In this document: positions 25,788 to 34,698 of the stretch, one piece after another | How positions within the stretch are numbered: the stretch's first letter is position 1 | How the letters are laid out: every line of letters begins with the position of its first letter | Assembly: GCF_011806425.1 (NCBI RefSeq) | Contig: NZ_JAATOV010000002.1 | Coordinates: 682,001-746,000, forward strand | Origin: Thalassospira lucentensis | GTDB taxonomy: Bacteria > Pseudomonadota > Alphaproteobacteria > Rhodospirillales > Thalassospiraceae | Reading direction: 5' to 3' | Length of the DNA: 64,000 nt | Position numbers and translations under genes: made by a program | The notes under the pieces: model-generated | What the model was told of the DNA's origin: nothing | The model's input: the letters and a program-made list of their open reading frames with translations, nothing else | Databases searched by the model: none

Positions 25788-28592
25788 ATGCTGTCCTCCG
25801 AACTGGTGATCTTGGTATCGCTTGGCTATGTCGGGTTACTGTATGCCATCGCCTGGTGGGGGGATAAACGCGCGCGTGACGGACGATCATGGGTGCGCAA
25901 TCCAACGGTCTATACCCTGTCGATTGCGGTCTATTGCACATCTTGGACGTTTTATGGCGCGGTTGGCACCGCCGCCCGCAACGGGTTGGAATATCTGACG
26001 ATTTATCTTGGCCCGACGGTGATTTTTCTGGGCTGGTGGTTCTTGCTGCGTAAGATGCTGCGCATTTCCAAGGCGCATCGCATCACATCAATTGCCGACT
26101 TTATTTCATCGCGCTATGGCAAAAGCACGCAGCTTTCCGTGCTTGTCACCCTGATCGCGGTGATTGGCACAACGCCCTATATTGCGCTTCAGCTTAAAGC
26201 AATTGCCACCAGCTATACGGTTTTGACCGGCTGGGAAAACGGTATGGTCGCCCCGGTGCGCGAAACCATCAGCATCTTTGCCGATAGTGGGTTTTGGGCC
26301 GCGGTTGGCTTGGCCCTTTTTGGCATTTTATTTGGCACACGTTTCATTGATGCCGATGAACATCACGAAGGCATGGTTGCCGCCATTGCCTTTGAATCCT
26401 TGGTTAAAATGTTTGCGCTTTTGGCGGTCGGGATATTCGTCTGCTTTGTGATGTATGATGGCATCGATCATTTATTTGCGCAGGCGACCAACAACCCCGA
26501 CACGGCCAAACTTTTGCAATTACCTGAAAATGGCAGTGCGCGCTGGATGACATTAATGATGCTGTCCATGGCCGCTATTTTGTGTTTGCCGCGCCAGTTT
26601 CAGGTGATCATTGTTGAAAATGTCGATGAACGCCATTTGCCGACGGCAAGCTGGGCCTTTCCGCTTTATTTGCTGGGCATGAACCTGTTTGTTTTGCCAA
26701 TTGCCTTGGCCGGGCTCGGTGCGCTTCCGGCATGGTCGGACCCGGACTTTTTCGTGATTTCCGTGCCGCTATTTGAAGGCCAGTCGATGTTGGCCCTGTT
26801 GGCCTATGTCGGCGGGCTTTCGGCCAGCACCAGTATGGTGATTGTCGCCACCATCGCGCTTTCGACCATGGTGTGTAATGACCTGATTGTCCCCGCCTTG
26901 CTGCGCATTCGCCCCCTTCGTCTGACCGAACGCGATGATTTGACCGGGCTTTTGATTTTCATCCGCCGGGCATCGATCTTGGCCGTCGTGTTTATGGGGT
27001 TTGCCTATTACCGGTCGGCGGGCGCCAGCGATGCCTTGGCCGAAATCGGGCTGATATCCTTTGCTGCCACCGCCCAATTCATCCCGATCATGATTGGCGG
27101 GCTGTATTGGAAGGGCGCGACCAAAACCGGTGCACAGGTCGGGCTTTTGGTCGGCTTCGTGCTTTGGGGCTATACGCTGCTACTGCCGTCCTTGGCCGAT
27201 AGTGGCTGGATGGACCCTGACTTGATCTTAAATGGCGCGTTTGGGCATCCGTGGCTGCGGCCTGAAAGTTTGTTTGGCCTGTCGGACTTTGAACCGCTGA
27301 CCCATGCGTTGATTTGGTCAATGTCGCTCAATACCGCGGCCTATGTCCTGATCAGCTTGTTTACATCGCCAAGCGCGCTGGAACGTATTCAGGCGACCTT
27401 GTTTGTCGATGCCTTTTCGCGCAAAGGCCAGGATACCGTGATTTGGCGATCATCGGCATCGGTCGATGATCTGTATGAATTGGTTGAACGGTTTTTGGGC
27501 CGCGAACGGGCCTTTCACTCGTTCCGGGAATTTGGCTGGGAAAAGGACACGCCGTGGCGCGGCAAGGGCGAAGCCAATGCCGATATGATTGCGTTTACCG
27601 AACGGCTTTTGGCCGGGTCGATTGGGGCAGCATCGGCACGCGTGATGGTATCCTCGGTCGCCAAGGGTGAAATGGTCAGCCTTGAAGAAGTGCTGGAAAT
27701 CCTCGAAGAAACATCGCACGTCATTGAATATTCTCAGCGCCTTGAACAAAAATCAAATGAGCTGGAAAAAGCTGCTGCCGAACTGCGCGCTGCCAATGAA
27801 CGCCTGCAAGAACTTGACCGGTTAAAGGATGAATTCCTGACCATGGTCAGCCATGAATTTAGAACCCCGCTGACCTCGATCCGGTCGTTTTCGGAAATTC
27901 TGGTCGATACCCCGACCCTTGATCATGAACGGGCCGAACATTTCCTTAGTATCATTGTCCGCGAAAGCGAACGTTTAACCCGCCTGATTGATGACCATCT
28001 TGATCTGGCCCGCCTTGAAGCCGGCCATTCCGATTGGCGCGCCATTGATGTTGATCCGCGCACGGTCCTTGATGAAAGTGTCGAGGCGGTCAAAGGGTTG
28101 CTGGATCGTAAAGGCGTGACGTTAAGTACCGATTTGGCCAAACAAACCGTGATGTTGCATGTGGACCGGGATCGCTTAACGCAGGTCTTTATCAATTTGC
28201 TGTCGAATGCGGCCAAGTTTTCAGACCCGGAATATCCCAGTGTGTCTGTGCGCGGCGAGGCAATTGATGGCGGTTATCTGGTATCGATCACCGATAACGG
28301 CAATGGTATCGCCCCCAACGAGCTTGAGATCATTTTTGATAAATTCTCACGCGGGGGGAAATATGCCGACGATAAGCCAAAGCCATCCGGATCGGGGCTT
28401 GGATTGGCGATTGCCAAACATGTTGTCGAGCATTGTCAGGGCAAAATATGGGCCGAAAGCCCGCCCGGCCAAGGTGCCACTTTCCGCGTCTTTATCCCCG
28501 GTCAGGTTCTGGGCGCTGCAACCGTTCCCGAAAAGGATACAGTTCAGGGGCCGCAACTTGGTCCCGCCACCGGCACTGCACCATCAAGCTAA
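25788..28592 (+). CDS. SLC5/SSS-transporter-fused sensor histidine kinase (CbrA-like)
   Basis: A 934-residue fusion. The N-terminal ~550 residues form a sodium:solute symporter domain with about 13 hydrophobic segments (starting LVILVSLGYVGLLYAIAWWG). A linker with coiled coil (EKAAAELRAANERLQELDR) leads to the dimerisation helix with phospho-His689 (MVSHEFRTPLTSIRSFSE). The ATPase domain has the N box INLLSNAAKFSD, G1 ITDNGNGIAP, F box IFDKFSRGG and G2 GSGLGLAIAKHV. CbrA-type kinases link amino acid or carboxylate uptake to gene control. It forms a unit with the upstream receiver protein and the small membrane protein. The solute is unknown. Confidence 0.93.
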   Translation: MLSSELVILVSLGYVGLLYAIAWWGDKRARDGRSWVRNPTVYTLSIAVYCTSWTFYGAVGTAARNGLEYLTIYLGPTVIFLGWWFLLRKMLRISKAHRITSIADFISSRYGKSTQLSVLVTLIAVIGTTPYIALQLKAIATSYTVLTGWENGMVAPVRETISIFADSGFWAAVGLALFGILFGTRFIDADEHHEGMVAAIAFESLVKMFALLAVGIFVCFVMYDGIDHLFAQATNNPDTAKLLQLPENGSARWMTLMMLSMAAILCLPRQFQVIIVENVDERHLPTASWAFPLYLLGMNLFVLPIALAGLGALPAWSDPDFFVISVPLFEGQSMLALLAYVGGLSASTSMVIVATIALSTMVCNDLIVPALLRIRPLRLTERDDLTGLLIFIRRASILAVVFMGFAYYRSAGASDALAEIGLISFAATAQFIPIMIGGLYWKGATKTGAQVGLLVGFVLWGYTLLLPSLADSGWMDPDLILNGAFGHPWLRPESLFGLSDFEPLTHALIWSMSLNTAAYVLISLFTSPSALERIQATLFVDAFSRKGQDTVIWRSSASVDDLYELVERFLGRERAFHSFREFGWEKDTPWRGKGEANADMIAFTERLLAGSIGAASARVMVSSVAKGEMVSLEEVLEILEETSHVIEYSQRLEQKSNELEKAAAELRAANERLQELDRLKDEFLTMVSHEFRTPLTSIRSFSEILVDTPTLDHERAEHFLSIIVRESERLTRLIDDHLDLARLEAGHSDWRAIDVDPRTVLDESVEAVKGLLDRKGVTLSTDLAKQTVMLHVDRDRLTQVFINLLSNAAKFSDPEYPSVSVRGEAIDGGYLVSITDNGNGIAPNELEIIFDKFSRGGKYADDKPKPSGSGLGLAIAKHVVEHCQGKIWAESPPGQGATFRVFIPGQVLGAATVPEKDTVQGPQLGPATGTAPSS

Positions 28593-28828
28593 TCCGGGTG
28601 ATCACGCTGATGAGGCGATCCGGTTATGCCAAACTTTAAATAAGAACCTTTTCGACACAGCCAACCTGCGCTTTTTTTGGCGATGAATATCAGCGAAGAT
28701 TTATAACGGTTTTCCAAACTCTTGCGGTAAAATCTCCGCCAACCCCGCCTGCCTCCATCCAGTCCCGCCCCAATTTTGGCGAAATTTTGTCTCGACTCCC
28801 GGGATGGGTTCAATTATCACTTGAACAC

Positions 28829-28871
28829 TGATTAAACGATTAATCACGTCATTTGATTTGAAACTGTTTCA
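28829..28871. promoter_or_regulatory. two candidate LacI-family operators
   Basis: The 18-base pseudo-palindrome TGATTAAACGATTAATCA (28829-28846) has 7-base perfect outer arms and the central CG typical of LacI-family sites. TGAAACTGTTTCA (28859-28871) is a perfect 6-base-arm dyad just downstream. They lie immediately before the LacI gene, in the 299-base gap after the kinase gene, which otherwise shows no gene. Confidence 0.6.
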
Positions 28872-28891
28872 CGTTTCAGGTGGAGGCCCCG

Positions 28892-30007
28892 TTGGCTGCA
28901 TCGCGTACCGGACCGAACATGACCCAGATCGCCAAGGCTGTTGGTGTGTCGTCGGCAACCGTGTCCAATGCGCTATCAGGTAAGGGCCGCGTTTCCCCGG
29001 AACTGGTTGAAAAAATCCGCGCAAAAGCAGCCGAACTTGGCTATGTGCCCAGCAGTGCGGGGCGTGCCCTTCGTACCGGGCGATCCAATGTTTTGGGCCT
29101 TGTCCTGCCAGATATTTCCAACCCGCTTTTCCCGCAAATAGCCCAAGCCATGGAATCGGCGGCCTCAGATGCCGGATATGGCGTTTTGATTGCGGATTCA
29201 CGCGGTGATGTCACCACCCAGACACAGGCAATTGCGCGCCTGATTGAACGTGGTGTTGATGGGCTGGTGGTTATTCCACGTCGCGGCACGCGCATCGGAT
29301 CGGTTAGCTGCCCGGTTGCCATGGTCGATACCCCGTCCACACCGGGCAATACGGTTTCAGCCGACCATTGGGAAGGCGGGGCGCAATTGGCCCGGCACCT
29401 GTTGGATTTGGGCCATCGTAAGTTTCTGTTTGTCGGTCATGACCGGGCATCGAATGTGCAAAACGACCGTATTGGCGGCATGAAATCGGCCCTTGGCAAT
29501 GATGTTAGCCATGAAACAATCTGGATCGAACCGATGCTGCGCCGCCAAGGCGATGACGCATCGCTTGGCCTGCTGGGTCACGTTACATCCGGCGTGACCG
29601 CAATTGCCGCAGTGTCGGATTTACATGCGCTTCGCGTTTTGACCGAATTGCAAACTGCCGGCATCAAAGTCCCCGAACAGGTCAGTGTCACCGGGTTTGA
29701 TGATCTGGTCTTTGCCCCGGTTGTCACCCCGTCCCTGACGACGGTGCATATGGATATGACACGCATCGCGCAAATCGCGATTGCGGCCCTGACCAAAGAA
29801 ATCGAAGGCCCAAGAACAACGACGGTGACCAACACCGGCGAAATCGACACTCCCGAAATCGATCACAAGAACGGTGCAACGGTCCAACAAACCGTCAAAG
29901 CCGACACGTCCAAGGTTTCCATGAAGCTAATGGTGCGCGCGTCAAGCGGCCCGGCAGCTTCACCCGATACACAAGCCCGAATGGAGAAACTCTATAATGG
30001 CGATTAA
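28892..30007 (+). CDS. LacI-family regulator of a purine operon
   Basis: A LacI/PurR-type protein of about 371 residues. The helix-turn-helix and hinge are MTQIAKAVGVSSATVSNALS and GRALRTGRSNVLGLVLPD. The periplasmic-binding-like effector domain follows (NPLFPQIAQAMESAASDAGY; VPEQVSVTGFDDLVFAPVVT). A C-terminal extension of ~45 residues is unusual. TTG 28892 is preferred because GGTGGAGG lies 5 bases before it; GTG 28880 and ATG 28919 are alternatives. It overlaps the binding-protein gene by 11 bases. The effector is probably a purine base or nucleoside, from context. Confidence 0.88.
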   Translation: MAASRTGPNMTQIAKAVGVSSATVSNALSGKGRVSPELVEKIRAKAAELGYVPSSAGRALRTGRSNVLGLVLPDISNPLFPQIAQAMESAASDAGYGVLIADSRGDVTTQTQAIARLIERGVDGLVVIPRRGTRIGSVSCPVAMVDTPSTPGNTVSADHWEGGAQLARHLLDLGHRKFLFVGHDRASNVQNDRIGGMKSALGNDVSHETIWIEPMLRRQGDDASLGLLGHVTSGVTAIAAVSDLHALRVLTELQTAGIKVPEQVSVTGFDDLVFAPVVTPSLTTVHMDMTRIAQIAIAALTKEIEGPRTTTVTNTGEIDTPEIDHKNGATVQQTVKADTSKVSMKLMVRASSGPAASPDTQARMEKLYNGD

Positions 30008-31022
30008 AAAACTGATGATGGCATCTGCCGCGCTGATGCTAAGCGTTGGCGCCGCCAAAGCCGACGACAAGACCCTGACCATTTCCGTTTATGGTTTCGC
30101 ACAGGATGCCTTCAAAGAGTATCTGTACGAGCCGTTCGAAGAAAAATGTGGTTGTGAGCTGGTTGTTGAAACCGGCAACTCGGTCGAGCGTCTGGCCAAA
30201 ATCGAAGCCAACAAGGAAAACCCGGTCATTGATCTGGCGGTGATTTCCATGCGCGATGCGCTTTCTGCGGCACGCAACGGGCTGACCGACAAAGTCGACA
30301 CCAGCAAGCTGAGCAATTTTGACAAGCTTTATGACATTGCCAAAGACCCCAATGGCGATGGCATGAGCGTTGGCTACACCTTCTATGCAAGCTCGATCGC
30401 GTATCGTTCGGACAAAGTCACCATCGATAGCTGGGCCGATTTGCTGTCCGATGATTTGGCGGGCCGTGTTGCCCTGCCAAATGTCACCACGACGCAAGGT
30501 CCGCTGATGCTCTATATGCTGGGCAAGGCACTGGGTGATGAAGATCCGTCGCTGAAAACCCCGATCACCAAAGTCGGCGAGAAAAAAGACGATATCGTCA
30601 CCTTCTATGTCCGTTCTTCGCAGCTGGTTCAGTTGATGCAGCAAGAAGAAATCTGGGCCGCACCGATTGGCCGTTTCGCATGGGCCGGTTTTTCCAAAAT
30701 GGACATGCCGATCAAATGGGCGACGCCAAAAGAAGGCCAGTCTGGTGGCATGAACGTGATGGTTCTGACCAAAGGCAGCAAAAACCGCGATCTGGCACTT
30801 GAGTTCATGGATTTCTGGTTGTCGACCGAAGTTCAGACCGAACTGGCACAGAACCTTGTTGATAGCCCGGCCAACAAAGAAGTTGTCGTGTCTGACGATG
30901 TTGCAGACAACCTGACCTATGGTGCGGAAACGGTTGAAAACCTTAACCTGATCCCGTCCGAAGTTGCCCTTGATAACCGTGAAAAATGGTTGTCGCAGTG
31001 GAACAACAAGGTCGGTCAATAA
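29997..31022 (+). CDS. ABC transporter substrate-binding protein (PotD/AfuA-like) for a purine-related ligand
   Basis: A 341-residue periplasmic binding protein with signal peptide MAIKKLMMASAALMLSVGAA and cut near AKA. The mature part has the type 2 binding fold of the PotD/AfuA group (TLTISVYGFAQDAFKEYLYE; GYTFYASSIAYRSDKV; LALEFMDFWLSTEVQTELAQ). Although relatives carry polyamines, iron or sugar phosphates, this gene is locked to nucleoside hydrolase and adenine deaminase genes, so a purine nucleoside or base is the likely ligand. GGAG sits 15 bases before the ATG. A strong hairpin follows the stop. Confidence 0.85.
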   Translation: MAIKKLMMASAALMLSVGAAKADDKTLTISVYGFAQDAFKEYLYEPFEEKCGCELVVETGNSVERLAKIEANKENPVIDLAVISMRDALSAARNGLTDKVDTSKLSNFDKLYDIAKDPNGDGMSVGYTFYASSIAYRSDKVTIDSWADLLSDDLAGRVALPNVTTTQGPLMLYMLGKALGDEDPSLKTPITKVGEKKDDIVTFYVRSSQLVQLMQQEEIWAAPIGRFAWAGFSKMDMPIKWATPKEGQSGGMNVMVLTKGSKNRDLALEFMDFWLSTEVQTELAQNLVDSPANKEVVVSDDVADNLTYGAETVENLNLIPSEVALDNREKWLSQWNNKVGQ

Positions 31023-31036
31023 GCCGATTTATGACA

Positions 31037-31068
31037 CGCCGGGGTCGGCAGTTTTGTTGGCCCCGGCG
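31037..31068 (+). other. hairpin between binding-protein and permease genes
   Basis: CGCCGGGG (31037-31044) pairs perfectly with CCCCGGCG (31061-31068), and the inner part can extend it with G-U pairs. It begins 15 bases after the stop and lacks a T tract. It probably stabilises the upstream mRNA or reduces expression of the permease genes. Confidence 0.6.
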
Positions 31069-31132
31069 GATGTTACTGCGACGCCCCATCGCGCCACCCT
31101 TTACTTAACTTATCGACGACAAGGTTGCTGAG

Positions 31133-31960
31133 ATGTTTCAGAACCGGGCCGAGGCCTTTGCGCTGGTCCTGCCTGCCGCGATCTTTGCCGGTGCCATTTT
31201 CCTGGTGCCTGTGCTGATCCTTCTGTCCGAAGGATTCCGATCTGCTGATAGCTGGACGATACAAGCCTATATCGACTTCTTTTCCCAATCGCTTAATCAG
31301 GCGGTGTTTCTGCGCACCCTGAAACTGGCCGCAATGGTTACGGCGGCATCGGCCGTTATTGGCTATGCCGCGGCATTTGCCATTGTGAATTTACCGCCCA
31401 AGGGCAAAGGCCGTGTGACCGGTCTGATCGTCTTGCCATTGATGATTTCACCTGTGGCACGCACCTATGCATGGATTGTCATTCTGGGCCGTACCGGGAT
31501 CGTCAATCAGGCGCTGGTTGCGGTTGGCTTAAGTGACGAACCGATCCGGTTCCTGTTTACCGAAACCGCCGTCTTTATCGGTCTGTTGCAGCTGTTCTTG
31601 CCGTTGATGATCATTTCGCTGATCAGTGCGCTTGAAAACATGCCGCGCGATGCGGTGCCCGCCGCCCGGGTGCTGGGCGCGAACTGGCTTCAGGTATTTA
31701 CCAAGGTCATCTTGCCGCTGACCAAGGAAGGTCTGGTGATTGGGGGAACGCTTGTCTTCACCGGTTCCATGACCGCCTATATCACGCCGGCGATCCTTGG
31801 CGGGTCAAAGGTCCTGATGCTGGAAACCCTTTTGTATCAACGCGTGACAATGGCCAATGATTTTGTATCGGCCTCGGTGATTGCGCTGATCCTGATTGTT
31901 ATGGCGTTTGCGGCCAACCTTTTGCTTAAACGACTGGCAACTGCGAGGAACAAGCGATGA
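31133..31960 (+). CDS. ABC transporter permease (PotB-like)
   Basis: A 275-residue inner-membrane protein with six hydrophobic segments starting AFALVLPAAIFAGAIFLVPV. The ATPase-contact EAA-like loop is ALENMPRDAVPAARVLGANW. The layout matches PotB-type permeases. The stop overlaps the next permease start by 4 bases. It forms the channel with the following gene product. Confidence 0.9.
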   Translation: MFQNRAEAFALVLPAAIFAGAIFLVPVLILLSEGFRSADSWTIQAYIDFFSQSLNQAVFLRTLKLAAMVTAASAVIGYAAAFAIVNLPPKGKGRVTGLIVLPLMISPVARTYAWIVILGRTGIVNQALVAVGLSDEPIRFLFTETAVFIGLLQLFLPLMIISLISALENMPRDAVPAARVLGANWLQVFTKVILPLTKEGLVIGGTLVFTGSMTAYITPAILGGSKVLMLETLLYQRVTMANDFVSASVIALILIVMAFAANLLLKRLATARNKR

Positions 31961-32736
31961 GCAACAAACTCTATGCCCCGATCATCCTGTTGCTGGTGTT
32001 AACGTTTTTGATCGGCCCGTTCATCATCATCATTGCCGCGTCATTGTCGGCCGGTGAAACGCTTTCTTTCCCACCACAGGGATTGTCGCTGCGTTGGGTG
32101 ATCAAGGTTTTTGAAGTCGAAAGCTTCCGCGCAAGTTTTGGCGTGTCGATGTTTCTGGCCATTGGCGGGACGATTTTCGCCCTGATTTTGGGCATCCCTG
32201 CAAGCTACGCACTGTCGCGCTATAAAGTGCCCGGTGCCGAAACCATCCGCACAATCGTTTCTTCGCCAATCATTGTACCGGGCATCATCGTCGGCCTGGC
32301 ATTGCTGCGATACTTTGTCGTGCCGTTTAATTTCGGCATCTTGTTTGCGCTGTTTTTGGCCCATACCGCCCTTATCCTGCCTTATGCGGTGCGCGTGGTA
32401 TCGGCCAGCCTGACCAACCTTCGTTCCGACATCGAAGAAGCCGCCGTGCTTTTGGGATGTTCGCGCGTGGGGGCCTTTTTCCGGGTGGTCATGCCCAACA
32501 TTCGCGGCGGTATTCTGGCTGCCTTCATTCTGGGATTTGTTACCAGTTTTAATCAGGTGCCTGTATCGCTGTTTCTATCTGGTCCGGGTGTGCGCACCCT
32601 TCCGATCGACATGCTTTCCTACATGGAAATCACCTATGACCCGTCGGTCGCAGCCCTTTCGGCGCTGCTGGCTTTCATGTCGCTGGGCATTGTCTTTCTG
32701 GCCGAACGTTTCCTAGGATTTTCTCGCTATGTCTGA
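31957..32736 (+). CDS. ABC transporter permease (PotC-like)
   Basis: A 259-residue permease with six hydrophobic segments (YAPIILLLVLTFLIGPFIII onward). The EAA loop is LRSDIEEAAVLLGCSRVGAF, followed by ILGFVTSFNQVPVSLFLSGP, typical of PotC/YdcV proteins. It overlaps both neighbours by a few bases (4 before, 8 after), so translation is coupled. Confidence 0.9.
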   Translation: MSNKLYAPIILLLVLTFLIGPFIIIIAASLSAGETLSFPPQGLSLRWVIKVFEVESFRASFGVSMFLAIGGTIFALILGIPASYALSRYKVPGAETIRTIVSSPIIVPGIIVGLALLRYFVVPFNFGILFALFLAHTALILPYAVRVVSASLTNLRSDIEEAAVLLGCSRVGAFFRVVMPNIRGGILAAFILGFVTSFNQVPVSLFLSGPGVRTLPIDMLSYMEITYDPSVAALSALLAFMSLGIVFLAERFLGFSRYV

Positions 32737-33763
32737 TTCCCGTTTTCTGTGTCTTGAAAAAATGACCCTGTCGTATGGCAAAAACGTTGCCGTACCCGAC
32801 ATGGATCTTGATATCGGCAAGGGCGAACTTGTGGCGCTTTTGGGCCCGTCGGGCTGTGGCAAAACCACCACCATGCGCGCCATTGCCGGTTTGATGGAAC
32901 CCGCATCCGGGAAAATCGTGCTCGATGGCACGGACATCACCCGCGTTCCGGCAAACAAACGCCCGGTTGGCTTGGTGTTTCAATCCTATGCGTTGTTCCC
33001 GCATCTTAACGTTTATGAAAACGTTGCCTTTGGCCTGAAATTAATGGGCGTCAAAGGAAGCGAGCTGGACAAGCGCGTGATCGACGGCCTTAAAACCGTT
33101 GGGCTGTCGCAATATGCCACACGCAAACCCGCCGAACTTTCCGGTGGGCAGCAACAGCGTGTGTCGCTTGCGCGTTCCATGGTGATGGAACCAAAGGTCT
33201 TGCTGCTTGATGAACCGCTTTCAAACCTTGATGCGCGTCTGCGTCTTGAAATGCGCACCGAATTACAGCGTGTCCAAAAAGAAAGCGGTGTGACGATGAT
33301 TTTCGTGACCCATGATCAGGTCGAAGCCCTTGCCATGGCCGACCGCATCATTGTGATGCTTGATGGGCATATCGAACAGATCGGCACCCCCGAAGATATC
33401 TATAACCATCCGGTATCTGATTTCGTAGCCGACTTTGTTGGGTTCGAAAACGTGTTTGAGCGGGTTGGCAACACCATCAAAACCGCCAATGGCGACGTTG
33501 CGATTGCTGGCGACATTGATGATGCGACCAAGGGCCTTGCATGGCGTCCATCCATGGTCACCCTTGGCGATGGCCCGTTTGAAGGCACCGTGCGCGGCAC
33601 ATCCTTTGCCGGGGGCACACGCGAATATCTGCTTGATACCCCGCTTGGTCAGATCAAGGCCGAATGTGATGCGTCGCTTCCGGCGCATGATTTTGGTGCC
33701 GTGCTTAAATTTGATCTTCCGGTTCATAAGGCCGCCCAACTTGCCCGCACCGGGAGCCTGTAA
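32729..33763 (+). CDS. ABC transporter ATP-binding protein (PotA-like)
   Basis: A 344-residue ATPase. Walker A is GPSGCGKTT (residues 39-47), the signature LSGGQQQRVSLARS, Walker B LLLDEPLSNLDARLR and the switch His in FVTHDQVEALAMADR. The last ~100 residues form a TOBE domain (GLAWRPSMVTLGDGPFEGTV). This combination is that of the polyamine/iron/sugar importer group. It drives the two upstream permeases and shares one base with the next gene. Confidence 0.92.
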   Translation: MSDSRFLCLEKMTLSYGKNVAVPDMDLDIGKGELVALLGPSGCGKTTTMRAIAGLMEPASGKIVLDGTDITRVPANKRPVGLVFQSYALFPHLNVYENVAFGLKLMGVKGSELDKRVIDGLKTVGLSQYATRKPAELSGGQQQRVSLARSMVMEPKVLLLDEPLSNLDARLRLEMRTELQRVQKESGVTMIFVTHDQVEALAMADRIIVMLDGHIEQIGTPEDIYNHPVSDFVADFVGFENVFERVGNTIKTANGDVAIAGDIDDATKGLAWRPSMVTLGDGPFEGTVRGTSFAGGTREYLLDTPLGQIKAECDASLPAHDFGAVLKFDLPVHKAAQLARTGSL

Positions 33764-34698
33764 TGGGTTTGTGGATCGACACGGATATGGGGTTTGACGA
33801 TCTGGCCGCCGTGCTGGTTCTGACAAACGCCCAAAAACCCATCGATGGCATGTCGTTGATTGCGGGCAACAGCCCGCTTTCGACCGTGCGCGCCAATGCG
33901 GCCAGCGCCGCCAAGACGTTTGGCTGGGATTTCCCGATTTATACCGGGCGTGAACATGCCGTCATGGGCGGGCTTGAAACCGCCGAACGGATCCTTGGCC
34001 CCAAGGGGATGCTCAGTTCCGGCAAACATTTGCCCGATTGTGCACCCATCGCGGAAAACAGTGCATTTGATGCGTTGTGCACGTGGCTTGACGCATCCAG
34101 CACGGATGGTGATGACAAACACATCCTGGCGTTGGGCCCGCTTGGCAACTTGGCAGCCCTTGTACTCGCGCGTCCTGATCTTGCAGGCAAAATCGATCAA
34201 GTCACTTGGATGGGGGGGGCTGCTGGGCGCGGCAATCATACGGCCTTGGCGGAATATAACGCCTTTGCCGACCCGGAAGCCTTGGCGATACTTCTCGCCC
34301 ATAACGTTCCCATTCGGATGGTTGAACTTGATCTATGCCGCAGCGTTTTGGCCGTACCCAGTGATGTTCACGCCATCCGAAATGCCGGGGGCAAGAACGC
34401 CGAACTTCTGGCCGATTTGACCGCGGGTTACATCAATATCGGCATATCGCGCGGACGCAGTGGCATGGCGATCTTTGACCCGCTGGCGGCAGCAACACTG
34501 GTTGATCGCGATGTTGTGACATTTGCCGATGCCCATATTGCGGTCGATACCAGCAACGGTGTCGCGCGCGGGCAAACCCATATTGAACGCGTTGAGCCCG
34601 GCACCGCCAAACGCAATGGCCAATTTGGGCTGGGCGTTGATGCCGATCGGGCACGCAACATAATCTTTGACGCGCTAAAGGCAGAAGCCGCAAAATGA
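33763..34698 (+). CDS. inosine/uridine-preferring nucleoside hydrolase family protein
   Basis: A 311-residue nucleoside hydrolase that cleaves the N-glycosidic bond to give ribose and a free base. The calcium site is in IDTDMGFDDLAAV (Asp6, Asp8, Asp12, Asp13). Further family features are LALGPLGNLAALV, QVTWMGGAAGRGNHTALAEYN and NAFADPEA, with a later Asp in IFDPLAAATLVD. No signal peptide is seen, so it acts in the cytoplasm on imported nucleosides. It sits between the ABC ATPase and adenine deaminase genes with short overlaps at both ends. Confidence 0.9.
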   Translation: MGLWIDTDMGFDDLAAVLVLTNAQKPIDGMSLIAGNSPLSTVRANAASAAKTFGWDFPIYTGREHAVMGGLETAERILGPKGMLSSGKHLPDCAPIAENSAFDALCTWLDASSTDGDDKHILALGPLGNLAALVLARPDLAGKIDQVTWMGGAAGRGNHTALAEYNAFADPEALAILLAHNVPIRMVELDLCRSVLAVPSDVHAIRNAGGKNAELLADLTAGYINIGISRGRSGMAIFDPLAAATLVDRDVVTFADAHIAVDTSNGVARGQTHIERVEPGTAKRNGQFGLGVDADRARNIIFDALKAEAAK

